This document shows, piece by piece, positions 1 through 9,441 of a stretch of DNA of 64,000 nucleotides. How positions within the stretch are numbered: position 1 is the stretch's first letter; the number at the start of each line of letters is the position of its first letter. Origin of the DNA: Lucifuga dentata (Eukaryota > Chordata > Actinopteri > Ophidiiformes > Bythitidae); the NCBI GenBank assembly GCA_014773175.1, contig VXCM01000244.1, forward strand, positions 33,748 through 97,747, written 5' to 3'. A model generated the notes under the pieces. The model was given only the letters and a program-made list of their open reading frames with translations, did not search any database and was not told where the DNA came from. The position numbers and the translations under genes were made by a program.

Positions 1-54
1 TAAAGGCAGATTATTACACACTGATCACATAAATATTTTGTACTATTAAAGAAG

Positions 55-100
55 ACATTGAACTTTATTGTCATTGCACAGTGCAAGTGCCATGTAGCAA
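55..100 (-). repeat. Possible 3' tail of a fish LINE
   Basis: Read on the minus strand this ends in TGACAATAAAGTTCAA, the kind of 3' terminus carried by many fish non-LTR elements. There is no coding remnant next to it, so the call rests on a short motif only. Confidence 0.3.
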
Positions 101-679
101 AAATGCTACATGAAAATGGCTGGTTGACTGACTATGAATGTAAATTTAACATACAATTGATCAAACTAAAAATGTGCATAAATATAGACAAGAGATCAGA
201 ATGAGTAGTAACTGGAATAAATGTCTGTACTGTATGTTTGTTATACAATATAAAATCTGTATCTGTAGTGCATCCAGAAACTAATCAATAGTTTAAGTGA
301 TACTGTGCCAGGGCTACAGCTGTCTAGTTAAAAATTTAAAGCTTACAATGGCTCAAGTAATAGAGTAACTCTTGACTTGGCCACTCAATCCAATAAAGTA
401 AATACTAAAGTAGCAAATCTATAGCATTGCTTAAACAAAAAATTTTACAGATATTCTTCTTCCTAGTTAAAGTTGGGGGTCAGTCATCAGTCAAATTCAG
501 AAGATAACATGCTAATACACATGAACAGCAACTGAATTAATTAGCTTATCAAGAACTAGCTCTAGTAAGCCAAAAACCTCAATCAAGTTAGCCTACGTCT
601 TAATGGCCATGCTCAGTTATCCTATACTGATAAAACAGCATATGTAGAAACTATAGTGTAGACCTAGATAGTCTATATA

Positions 680-1049
680 CAGTGGGGCCCAGAAGTCTGA
701 GACCGCTCGAAAATCCATGATGTTTTCCATGTAAATCTGGAAATAATGAGAAAGTTTCACATCACAAGAAGCTCTTTAGAATATTGTCAAATCATGCTGG
801 GATAACTTGGGCCATCAGGTTTTGCATAAACTTGTGGAATCCATGCCAGCTCGAGTGCATGCTGTCATTAAAGCAAAAGGGGGACATACCTAATACTAAG
901 ATATTCTGGGCTTCATGTACATTTTTCAAAGATTCACTCCAATTATTAAAATGATATTATCATTTGTAATGAAAAATATTGTATTATATTCAAAAGGAAT
1001 GAAAAATAGAAGCATTTTCACAGTGGTCTCAGACTTTTGGACCCCACTG
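680..1049 (+). mobile_element. Tc1/mariner deletion derivative with transposase C-terminus
   Basis: The element starts CAGTGGGGCCCAGAAGTCTG and ends with the inverted form (CAGACTTTTGGACCCCACTG). It is preceded by the TA target dinucleotide at 678-679; the 3' flank is TG rather than TA. In one plus-strand frame the interior reads a decayed Tc1 transposase C-terminus, with VESMPARVHAVIKAKGGHT followed directly by a stop where the family has a Lys or Arg and Tyr before its stop. An earlier in-frame TAG replaces the Trp of the ALWN motif. The catalytic domain is absent, so this is a non-autonomous internal-deletion product. A second copy, in the opposite orientation, lies at 29180-29558. Confidence 0.85.
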
Positions 1050-1053
1050 TGTG

Positions 1054-1055
<2 letters not shown>

Positions 1056-1113
<58 letters not shown>
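1056..1113. repeat. (GT)29 microsatellite
   Basis: Uninterrupted GT dinucleotides starting 7 bp after the 3' end of the Tc1 remnant. Confidence 0.98.
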
Positions 1114-1122
<9 letters not shown>

Positions 1123-1217
1123 TGGAGACCTAGTTAGTATACACATAAAGAACCTTGACCCAATTTAAGTAGCTTACAAGAAACTGTGTGGTTAGCCTAC
1201 ATAGCTGAGGATCCCGG

Positions 1218-2217
1218 GGTGCATTCCAAGTTCTTATTTGATCACTCCTCGATCCTCGCATGACTCGGAAGCCAATCTGGTCTGCCACCTTTAAGGACGT
1301 TCCAAAGTGCTTATTTCTGTTCTGAGGATGGAGAGGTNCCAATCTGGTCTGCCACCTTTAAGGACGTTCCAAAGTGCTTATTTCTGTTCTGAGGATGGAG
1401 AGGTGAGGATGGAGGAGGTTCTCCAGAGGAGACATGAGAGAGGAAACCTGAGACGCTCCTACGCGGAAGTCTGTTACCTGACAGTCACGCCCCCTTACTG
1501 GAAGTCTGTTTCTGATTGGACAGATACGATACAGCTGATCCGATACACCGACACGCATCTTGATATAATCGTATGAGTTTCATCAAACATGCGAACAGAA
1601 AAATAACAACAACATCTCAGGTGTAAAATTACTCCGATTATTTGTTTAATTTTGTCTCTGATTGATCATCTGTTTAAAACGACTGGAGCGCAGCTCTGAA
1701 TGATAAAGAAACATAAAACAACAAAACAACTCTTATGTCGTCACAACCAGCTGTATTGATCCGTTCCAACAAAATCTGCTGAAATGTTTAATAAAATGTG
1801 GAAACGTTCACTAACGCTGATAAACATTTATATTTTAACTCTCTGAGCAGTGAAACACACTTACAAATGTGATGATCTGTACATTATAAAGTCAGATTGT
1901 TCTGCATATGGACATTTGTCAAACTGCTTATGTTAATTGTTACAGTAAGATTCAGGTGAGTATTTCATTATCTTATTGTCTTGTAGAAACTAAAACACAG
2001 CAGCTCCAAATGCTCTGACAGCTGATCAGCTGTATGACAAGTCACATCGCTTCAGATGATGCTTCAGGAGCGAGGATGTTTCATTTCTCCTAAATTGTTG
2101 TTCCTCAGCTCCTCTGTCCTCGCTTTTTTTCCCTCACGTTTGGTGGGCAGGACTAAGACATAGGAAAAGATGCAAGTGAGGGAAACGTGGAAATGAAATA
2201 AGAACTTGGAATGCACC
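1218..2217. mobile_element. DNA transposon (MITE-like) with perfect 22-bp inverted ends
   Basis: The left end (1218-1239, GGTGCATTCCAAGTTCTTAT plus TT) and the right end (2196-2217) are exact reverse complements over 22 bp. A variant of the terminal motif recurs inside as GTTCCAAAGTGCTTATTTCT. No transposase frame is visible, so the element is non-autonomous. No target-site duplication was found and the superfamily is undecided. The interior contains a 16-bp perfect palindrome (2018-2033) and a 66-bp assembly duplication around the N at 1338, so the true length is probably about 933 bp. Confidence 0.75.
1272..1404. repeat. 66-bp direct duplication flanking single N (assembly artefact)
   Basis: Positions 1272-1337 and 1339-1404 are identical and separated by one N at 1338. 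This is what an unmerged overlap between contig ends looks like. Confidence 0.9.
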
Positions 2218-3111
2218 ACCTGTCTGAGACTTGCTAAGCCTAATAATGTCTCTTTTCCAAGGGATTTTCGTCACTTAGCTGATGCTCTTATCTTCTTCTC
2301 CACACAACTTAGTCACTACACAAATAACGGTTTGATGTCTCGCTCTGAACCATGTGAGGAGAACATGTTGAAATCAACCTGCTACAGGGTGACCTTTCTA
2401 AACAACTTACAGCTGCCTCATTAAGACCAGTATGACAGCCGGAATCATGTATCCATGTGATGAAATGATAAATGGAGCTTGCACTTGTAACTTTGCTCAT
2501 TTTCCAACCTATCTACTTCACTTTGATTTCTGCATGCTGCAATATTATGAATTGTGTAAAAGATAGGTTAAAATGGAAGAAAAAAAAAGATAGGTTAAAA
2601 TGTAAACCAGTTACAACAGGTAATCAGCAGCAGCATCTTGACCTGTGTTAACTTCATTCATCTGAAACATCACCAATGTCTACAGCCCATAGAAGACTAG
2701 AGCTGATCCAGCTCATGGCAAGCTGTCTCCTGGTACCTGATAAACTGGCCTGGGTCTGCTCTGTAAATCAGCCAACCAGGGTTTAAATTGATAGACAGAA
2801 AAGCATTTAACAGGCTGGACATCCCTTCCTGGTCACGACATAATGTAGTGGGTTAGATTAGTGTGCACTGTGTGTCATTGTGGGCTTGTATGAGCATTAA
2901 ATATGGATTTAATGACCAAAATGTGGTCTACAACAGTTAGGACAGGTGCTAAATCTTAGTGTGTGCGTGTGCATTTGGCATCCATGCCACTGGTTGACTT
3001 TCACTCACACACCTACACACATTGTGGTCTATCACCCATTCGAGGCCACCAACTTGTCCAACAATTACGTGTGCCCACCACCACCTTGCGTCCTCATCTC
3101 TTCCTGCAAGA

Positions 3112-3114
<3 letters not shown>

Positions 3115-3158
<44 letters not shown>
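3115..3158. repeat. (TC)22 microsatellite
   Basis: Pure TC array in grid2 intron 1. It produces the Ser-Leu and Arg-Glu open frames seen around 2946-3338 on both strands, which are not genes. Confidence 0.97.
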
Positions 3159-3163
<5 letters not shown>

Positions 3164-3948
3164 ACTGGAGCCGGAGGTACTGCCACACACTGCCTGCAAG
3201 AATACCTCCCTGATGTCGAAATCACACTCAACACAACAGTGCCACACTATGCTGGTGGTGGTGGTGGTGGAAGGCAGACAAGGCATTGCCTTGGGGTCTC
3301 CTGGCACTGTAATAACCTGTGATGAAAGAAAGATTTAATGCCATTGTGCTTCAGGAAAATCTACAAGTTCAAAAACATCTATTATGCATAATAACGCTTC
3401 TGCCATGAAGAGCAGCATCACAGCATCCTAAACCACCTGTTTTTTTTGTGCATCATGTGCGCATGCTGCCATAATGTGAGAAATTCTGGGGATTTTGTTC
3501 TAGTTGTGCCTTAGCACCCTTACTTTGGATTTCTTCCCTTCACTGGCCATTAATCAGTATGACACATTAGTAACATTATGAAACAGAAGTATGTATTCTG
3601 AGCATTTCTAAGTCAAGTAGCTACATGCCACGTATGTTTGAACATCCTTTCAACACAACTGCTAACTTCAATTGAAAGGGTGCCCACATGCCCACAATGG
3701 CGCATAATGAAACAAATCACTCCATCCTTATTTTGCCAATGATGTGATGACGTGCTCATGCCAAAAATAACCCTACTCAATTATGGTCCATCGTAAATAC
3801 AGTGCTCATTAAAGACTAAATATTAAAGGGTGTCGTGAACCTAACAGCAGTATTATGATTTTGGCTGAGAGCTCAGATGTGTTTCCTGAGGGACGCACAG
3901 AGCCTGATTGTGGTCGTGAATCAGAGGAGAAAAAGCGCAGTAACTCAC

Positions 3949-4036
3949 CAATGTGGATGATTGAATCTGAGAGCGCCGACTTCCACTCCTGGCTCCAAAA
4001 AACGGCAACGACCAACAACGTCGATAGAACTTTCAT
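3949..4036 (-). CDS. grid2: grid2 exon 1 (delta-2 glutamate receptor, N-terminus)
   Basis: First coding exon of the delta-2 ionotropic glutamate receptor, a postsynaptic adhesion and signalling receptor of cerebellar Purkinje cells that binds cerebellin-neurexin complexes. The 88-nt exon encodes 29 residues plus one base: MKVLSTLLVVAVFWSQ, then EWKSALS, then DSIIHI, with Gly completed by exon 2. Residues 1-23 are a signal peptide with a hydrophobic core. DSIIHIG is the conserved start of the mature amino-terminal domain of delta receptors. Length and motif position match vertebrate GRID2 (30 residues through this Gly); the GRID1 leader is shorter. The donor GTGAGT occupies 3948-3943. The start context AACATGA has A at -3. 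A three-codon upstream ORF (ATG GAC TAA) lies at 4142-4134. The remaining exons are outside the window. Confidence 0.95.
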
Positions 4037-4133
4037 GTTGTCAAGAGCTATTCCTCCAAAAGCAAAGAAAACCACAGCTCTCTCCGGGAGAGAACGAACA
4101 GTTATTAAAATCCCGACAACCGTAGCTGCTTTT

Positions 4134-4142
4134 TTAGTCCAT
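4134..4142 (-). promoter_or_regulatory. Minimal upstream ORF in grid2 leader
   Basis: ATG GAC TAA on the minus strand, about 100 nt before the grid2 start codon and in another frame. If it is within the transcript it would be a two-residue upstream ORF able to modulate initiation. That it is transcribed is inferred. Confidence 0.4.
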
Positions 4143-4535
4143 CGGTGAGTGGTCAAGGAAATTCCGTGTAAATTCTGCCTTGATATTGTCTTATCTTGAC
4201 GTGACTGTGCGCTGCCTCTCGGTAGATGAAATGAGAGAGTTCCCGGGTTGCCACAGACTGGTACCCTGTTGAAATTCCTCCCAACATTAAATCATATTAG
4301 AGGCGCTGAAACGCAGAGCAAACAAACCGCATCCAAACGCCGACGCGTCAAAGCAAACTAAGGAGCAGAAAGAGGTGGCCGATCATCTGAAGGAATAAAT
4401 CGGTAACCGTTCAAAAACGTGAAGGGAAAAAGAAAAACGAAAGGTATGTTGTATTGCAGGTCCCCTTATAATGACTCGTGATTTCCAGCCATTAAGATCT
4501 GGCGACGCAGTTTCCCCCTGCATCAACCGCCAAAC

Positions 4536-4556
4536 CAGCAGCAGCAGCAGCAGCAG
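4536..4556. repeat. (CAG)7 trinucleotide repeat
   Basis: Seven CAG units on the plus strand, CTG on the grid2 strand, in the presumed 5' UTR or promoter. Confidence 0.95.
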
Positions 4557-4813
4557 CCTCAGCGGACCAAGCCAACGGCCAAAACTTCCATCTCCCAAGG
4601 GCGTTTTATTTATTCTTCACTTAACCCCGCTTTAAATATCACCAACGCAAAAAGCACACAGAGCAAGCCAGTGACTTTTGTTGGGGGGAAACAACTGCGA
4701 AATGATGAAAAGCCGTGTCACATGTCATGACCATGGAGGAGTACCATATTCCAAAATAGTCTTTAGTTTCCGGTAGAGAGAGACAAAACGGGGTGGAGAG
4801 GGCTGATACGCAC

Positions 4814-4816
<3 letters not shown>

Positions 4817-4865
<49 letters not shown>
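4817..4865. repeat. (GA)n microsatellite upstream of grid2
   Basis: Pure GA array of 49 bp, the longest of three in the grid2 upstream region. Confidence 0.97.
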
Positions 4866-4867
<2 letters not shown>

Positions 4868-5035
4868 CTTCTGTTCTGCGCCAGGAAAGAAAAATGTTGG
4901 CTATTGGGGGGAGAAAACACCGAGGATGCGCGCAACGACGGTTCGCGGTCCGCACTCCGAATGCGGCTACTCGCGCCAACCCCGGCACGGACGGTGGCTG
5001 GTGAAGAGGGGATACCGGGATACTGTGTTCGTATT

Positions 5036-5100
5036 AGGGAGAGGGAGAGAGAGAGAGAGGAGACTCGAGAGAAAGAAAAGAGGGAGAGAGAGGAAAGAGG
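5036..5100. repeat. Imperfect purine (GA/GGA) tract
   Basis: Almost uninterrupted purines with GA and GGGA units, in the grid2 upstream region. Confidence 0.85.
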
Positions 5101-5157
5101 CAGCGTCTATATGAGAGAAGCAGCCGTTGCCGGGGCATGTACTGTCTGGAATGGAAT

Positions 5158-5160
<3 letters not shown>

Positions 5161-5194
<34 letters not shown>
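5161..5194. repeat. (GA)17 microsatellite
   Basis: Pure GA array at the distal end of the CpG-rich grid2 upstream region. Confidence 0.97.
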
Positions 5195-5196
<2 letters not shown>

Positions 5197-5994
5197 TAGG
5201 TTTCAGGGAGGGCGGGGGGATTCTGATGGCAGACGCAGAGACGGACAGAGGGATCTGCCACAGGCAATTCATGCACCACCAAACCTAAAGGCTATTTCTA
5301 TTCTCCCAACAACTGGAAAGAGGTGTTTCTGTTATCACTCGTGATGTATAGGTTATCAAGGTCATCAGTTGAGCCGCGGGTGTTGAGCAACGTTGCACAA
5401 TTTGAAGGAAAGAAATCTGCATTATCATCCCCAAGATCAGTGTTTTTAATTCGATGGCACTTGTAATAGGCAGGGGAAGTAAAGCACTGTTAAATGTAAT
5501 ATGTCCTTAAAATAAAGGAATGTCATGTTTTACCCTCACTAAAATCCTGCCCCCAGAGTTCTTTCATGTATGAATCAACCCTGTGTTAAATCCTCTATTT
5601 TCTGTTATTTGCCTGTGCATCCCTTTGTCCTTACAACCCCACCCTCAATTCTATCCATTTACCCATCCCCTGCCTCCCTGAAGGTCTGGAGTCGCCTTTG
5701 CTCTTCTTAATCTGGCCTAGACGTTGGATTAGGGATTAAGAATGTTAGGAGGATCCGGCTAGCATTGGATTGACTGTTTTTATGCATTCAAGGAAGAGGA
5801 GATTCAATTGACAATAATACCGATGCTGTTAAAGATACTCACCTCTGCTTTTTTTCAAGATACTGATTTATTATTACATTTTTATATAACCACTAACATG
5901 GAAAGGATATCTTTTGTTCAAGTGACTCTTGGTTGGAAATGAAGAGATAAGACAAAAAGTTACACAGCAATAACTTTGGTAGATGGAAACGAGA

Positions 5995-6513
5995 TATGCG
6001 TTTGCAACACCAAAATAAAAAATAAAAAAATCCTAGAAAAAGCAGAACATTCTGTTCTCCCTGTGCACCTGGGAAGAGTTTCCTTTGAGGATTTATGTAC
6101 AGAATTCCTCTTTGAGTACAGTAATAAAAAACAGCCAAATAGCAAGCTGCACCATACATGTTTTTTACCTTCTTTATGGGAAACAAACATTTATGGTCAC
6201 AAATACTGAATGAATCCACAAAAATTGAATTAGTTAAGTCATGAGACAACTGTAAGCAAATTTTTTAAAAAAAGTAGGAAGCTTTCAAGGATTCAACAGC
6301 AAATGTTCACACACCTAATGTTATTAAAAAGGAATAACAGTGTAGCAATGCTGCTGGAAACAAGCCGTTTTATCATCAAAACACTAAATCAAATTTACAA
6401 TGATGGCAATACTAAGTGAGGGTTGCTCAGACTACCTATNTCATCAAAACACTAAATCAAATTTACAATGATGGCAATACTAAGTGAGGGTTGCTCAGAC
6501 TACCTATCTGACT
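5995..6513. repeat. Unclassified ~445-bp repeat, copy 1
   Basis: Starts ATGCGTTTGCAACACC and shares near-identical sequence with 8985-9441 in the same orientation, to about CTCAGACTACCTA-CTGACT. This copy contains a 67-bp assembly duplication around the N at 6440, so its real length is about 450 bp. Both copies hold the same short open frame (ILEKAEHSVLPVHLG on the plus strand), but no stretch is long enough or familiar enough to call coding. Confidence 0.85.
6373..6507. repeat. 67-bp direct duplication flanking single N (assembly artefact)
   Basis: Positions 6373-6439 and 6441-6507 are identical, separated by N at 6440. The copy of this region near 9370 has the segment only once, which supports an artefact. 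Confidence 0.92.
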
Positions 6514-7193
6514 TCCATTTCAAAATGTGCTGTTTATATCAGCAACTAATGGTAGTTTTGAGATTAAATAAATGCATTTCTATAACTTTAAAAAAAATTG
6601 TCATGGTATTTAAGGGGAAAGCAGAGGAAGAATTTTGTCTTATAGGGTTTGCTATTTTTTTTCCTTTTTTTCAAACTGTGAAAGTGAAATTCTTGAAATA
6701 TGGCAATATAGCAAAAATATATCTCATCCTAGGATTAGCCAGGGATGTTGTATTGATTTACCTTGGTTTAGCATCAATAATATATAACAGGATTTTTTTC
6801 TTTTAAGTTTTTAGTAAGGTAACCTTGGACTTAATGGTTAAATGTCTGACATGTTAGAAAATATCTGGGCTGCTGCTGAACGAAGACACTAAGAAATTCT
6901 TTGCCTGCAGCACTTAGCAAGACTGTATCCTTGCACAGTGAAGTTCACACATTTTTGGAAATCTGTTATTTGAAAAAGGTTAAAGTCCCACTGCAGTGGT
7001 TATAATTTCTATTTACAACGTAACTCTGCTATCTAAGAAGTCACTGTCGGATTTTTCTCCCTTACAAAAAGTATTTAACTTCATAGTTTTTTTGTTTTTC
7101 TTTTAATCTAAACTAAATCCCATTGGAAATTTCATATAGTTTTACTAAGTATTACAATAACTGTCTGTATTTAAATATTATAATGTCTAACAC

Positions 7194-7279
7194 ATCCGAT
7201 TGGCTGATGAAATGCACATAATACACACACACACACACACATATATATGGATTATGTACATTTCATTAGCCAATCGGAT
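7194..7279. repeat. 29-bp inverted repeat with CA/TA loop
   Basis: Arms 7194-7222 and 7251-7279 are reverse complements with two mismatches. The 28-bp loop is (CA)n followed by TATATAT. This is the shape of a tiny foldback MITE or a cruciform-prone locus. No coding content. Confidence 0.8.
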
Positions 7280-8984
7280 TGGAGATACATATATGGTTGC
7301 CTATTTGCTTTTGTTATACAATATAATTTAATATACAAAGATGCATCCACAAAGATCGAATAAGTGGAATCATGAGTTTTGAAAGTCTCTCAAAGTCTGT
7401 CATAGTAACAAGTAGCAAACTTCTGCAATGTTCCAGTCATTTCAAGCAGCAAACAAGGTCATTGCTTGCAACAGGACTTTGCACACAAATCACCAACACC
7501 TTTCTTGTGTGTTTTCAGACAAAATCATTACAATTTTTAGACTGCACAGGAAAAGACCAGAAAGAGCTCAGAAAGATACACAACAGACAGCACAGCATCA
7601 TCAAAACTCACTAACCAGCTCATAATGAGCCAAATCTGACACTTTTCAGGGGAAAAGCAGCGAGCAGCCACAATTCCCCAAATATCATCTGTAGCCTTTA
7701 TAACTACAAATTATAAATAGCTGTAAAAAGAAGTTTGGCAGTCATAAACAAGAAGAGCATATTGTCACATATGCGGCACATCAGATAGTTAATTAAAGAA
7801 TAAGCAGCTTGATAAATTAAACAATTCAAGCATTCAGACAAAGTTATATTACTACCAGAGCAAAATGATTTGAACACAGATTTCTTGTTGATCACTGAGA
7901 GCTGATTCATATTGCCCATTTTTTGGGCTCTATTCCATCAGTAATTCTTTCTTCATTCTTTCTTCTTTCTTCATTATAAGCAAAGTCTAGTCTGATAATC
8001 ACATGGTTTGACAGTAAATCTGCGTTACATTTTTCAAGGTGTTTCTGTTGATGTGGAAAGTCTTTCCAGCTGCAGCGTTGGTCTCAGTTTCTTATCAAAT
8101 CTAAACTTTTCATTGTGGGTGAAAAACAAGGAGCTATGACTTCATAATTCATATACTACATGTGTGTGTAGCAGTGGTAAATAGGCGTTTAATTGGGTGT
8201 TGCTGCATCACAGTCTGCTATCTTCAAACGGTCATTTTCATATTTTTTTTTTGGTGTGTGATATAAAAAGGTATTACTTAAGACACGAGCATTGGTCTCG
8301 TGCGTGAGCTCACACCCTTGATCACTATCCTCTTTGCTTCCCTGCTTTGACTGTAATTTTATTTTTCACAAAAAACATCATTTGAAAAATGTATTGTATT
8401 TCAAAGAAAACACAGTGGTGCTAAATCTTCAAGCAGAGATCGGTTGTTAAGCTGTTAATGCCTTACAGGGATATTTTACTTTTGAGAAGCTTTTTCATGA
8501 GTGTATACTCACTTCCACGGGGACCCACTGCCATCAGCAGCACGGAGACCCACTCAGCCCTACGACCACTCAGTTCTCATCATCCATAACTGTAAACAAA
8601 ATTAAAAGAGGTTCAAAATTCGTAAATGTAGGATGATCTCTCACACACACACACATACATACATGCACCCAAGTGTCTCATGAAAAGTTAACTAGACCTC
8701 ATGTGTCAATGTCACATCTTTGTTCATTAAAGTGGTTAATTAGATGAGATGCGCAATAAAGTAAATGGGAGAAAATGAGGAGAAAGAAGGGAAAGAAGCA
8801 GAAAGAAATGAAGTAAAAGAAAGCTATAGAGACAAATTGAGACAATAAACATCTTTCCATTTTTAAAGTTGTAACTAAAAAATGTGTAGTGAATTGTACT
8901 TCTCAAATGATTCAAACAAAATGTTTCAGCACTGATGTACAGTAACATAAGATATACCACCTGAAAAATGCACAATTGCCTGAT

Positions 8985-9441
8985 CATGCGTTTGCAACAC
9001 CAAACTAAAAAAAAAAAAATCCTAGAAAAAGCAGAACATTCTGTTCTCCCTGTGCACCTGGGAAGAGTTTCCTTTGAGGATTTATGTACAGAATTCCTCT
9101 TTGAGTACAGTGATAAAAAACAGCCAAATAGCAAGCTGCACCCTTCCTGTTTTTTACCTTCTTTATGGGAAACAAACATTTATGGTCACAAATACTGAAT
9201 GAATCCACAAAAACTGAATTAGTTGTTAAGTCATGAGACAACTGTAAGCAAATAAAAAAAAAAAAAAAGCAGGAAGCTTTCGAGGATTCAACAGCAATTG
9301 TTCACACACCTAATGTTATTAAAAAGGAATAACAGTGTAGCAATGCTGCTGGAAACAAGCCGTTTTATCATCAAAACACTAAATCAAATTTACAATGATG
9401 GCAATACTAAGTGAGGGTTGCTCAGACTACCTAGCTGACTA
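8985..9441. repeat. Unclassified ~445-bp repeat, copy 2
   Basis: Direct copy of 5995-6513, about 3 kb away and highly similar; differences are mostly A-run lengths and a few substitutions. It lacks the assembly duplication, so it gives the true length. The ends do not follow TG...CA and no target duplication is evident. Confidence 0.85.

Larger units (their letters stand above)
1..3948 (-). other. grid2: grid2 intron 1 (5' part)
   Basis: This span lies downstream of the grid2 exon 1 splice donor in gene orientation and is therefore the beginning of intron 1; the acceptor lies outside the window. I see no exon in it. It holds a Tc1 remnant (680-1049), a (GT)n array, an inverted-repeat transposon (1218-2217) and a (TC)n array (3115-3158). 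The rest, including 2220-3110 and 3160-3948, is unremarkable AT-rich sequence. The open frames here run through simple repeats or transposon DNA and show no protein similarity I recognise. Confidence 0.85.
4037..5300 (-). promoter_or_regulatory. grid2: grid2 5' UTR and CpG-rich promoter region
   Basis: The sequence upstream of the grid2 start is much richer in CpG than the surrounding DNA, most clearly at 4200-4400 and 4905-5000. It contains three purine-rich arrays read as (CT)n in gene orientation (4817-4865, 5036-5100, 5161-5194), a (CAG)7 tract (4536-4556) and a TATA-like ATATTTAAAG around 4632-4641 on the minus strand. I infer a CpG-island promoter with the 5' UTR in its 3' half; the transcription start cannot be fixed from sequence. 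The plus-strand open frame at 4793-5344 is Arg-Glu low complexity made by the GA arrays and is not a gene. Confidence 0.7.

Noticed and set aside
4383..4598. Leu-rich minus-strand frame resembling a signal peptide
   Set aside because: The Leu run comes from the CTG repeat in the grid2 leader, and the frame has no ATG at its start. It is more likely 5' UTR.
4793..5344. 183-residue plus-strand open frame
   Set aside because: Mostly Arg-Glu from GA arrays in the grid2 upstream region, on the wrong strand and without a domain.
5995..9441. The 445-bp repeat pair as the two LTRs of a retrotransposon
   Set aside because: The copies do not start TG or end CA, homology continues past any CA, no target duplication exists, and the interior has no gag, pol, primer-binding site or polypurine tract.
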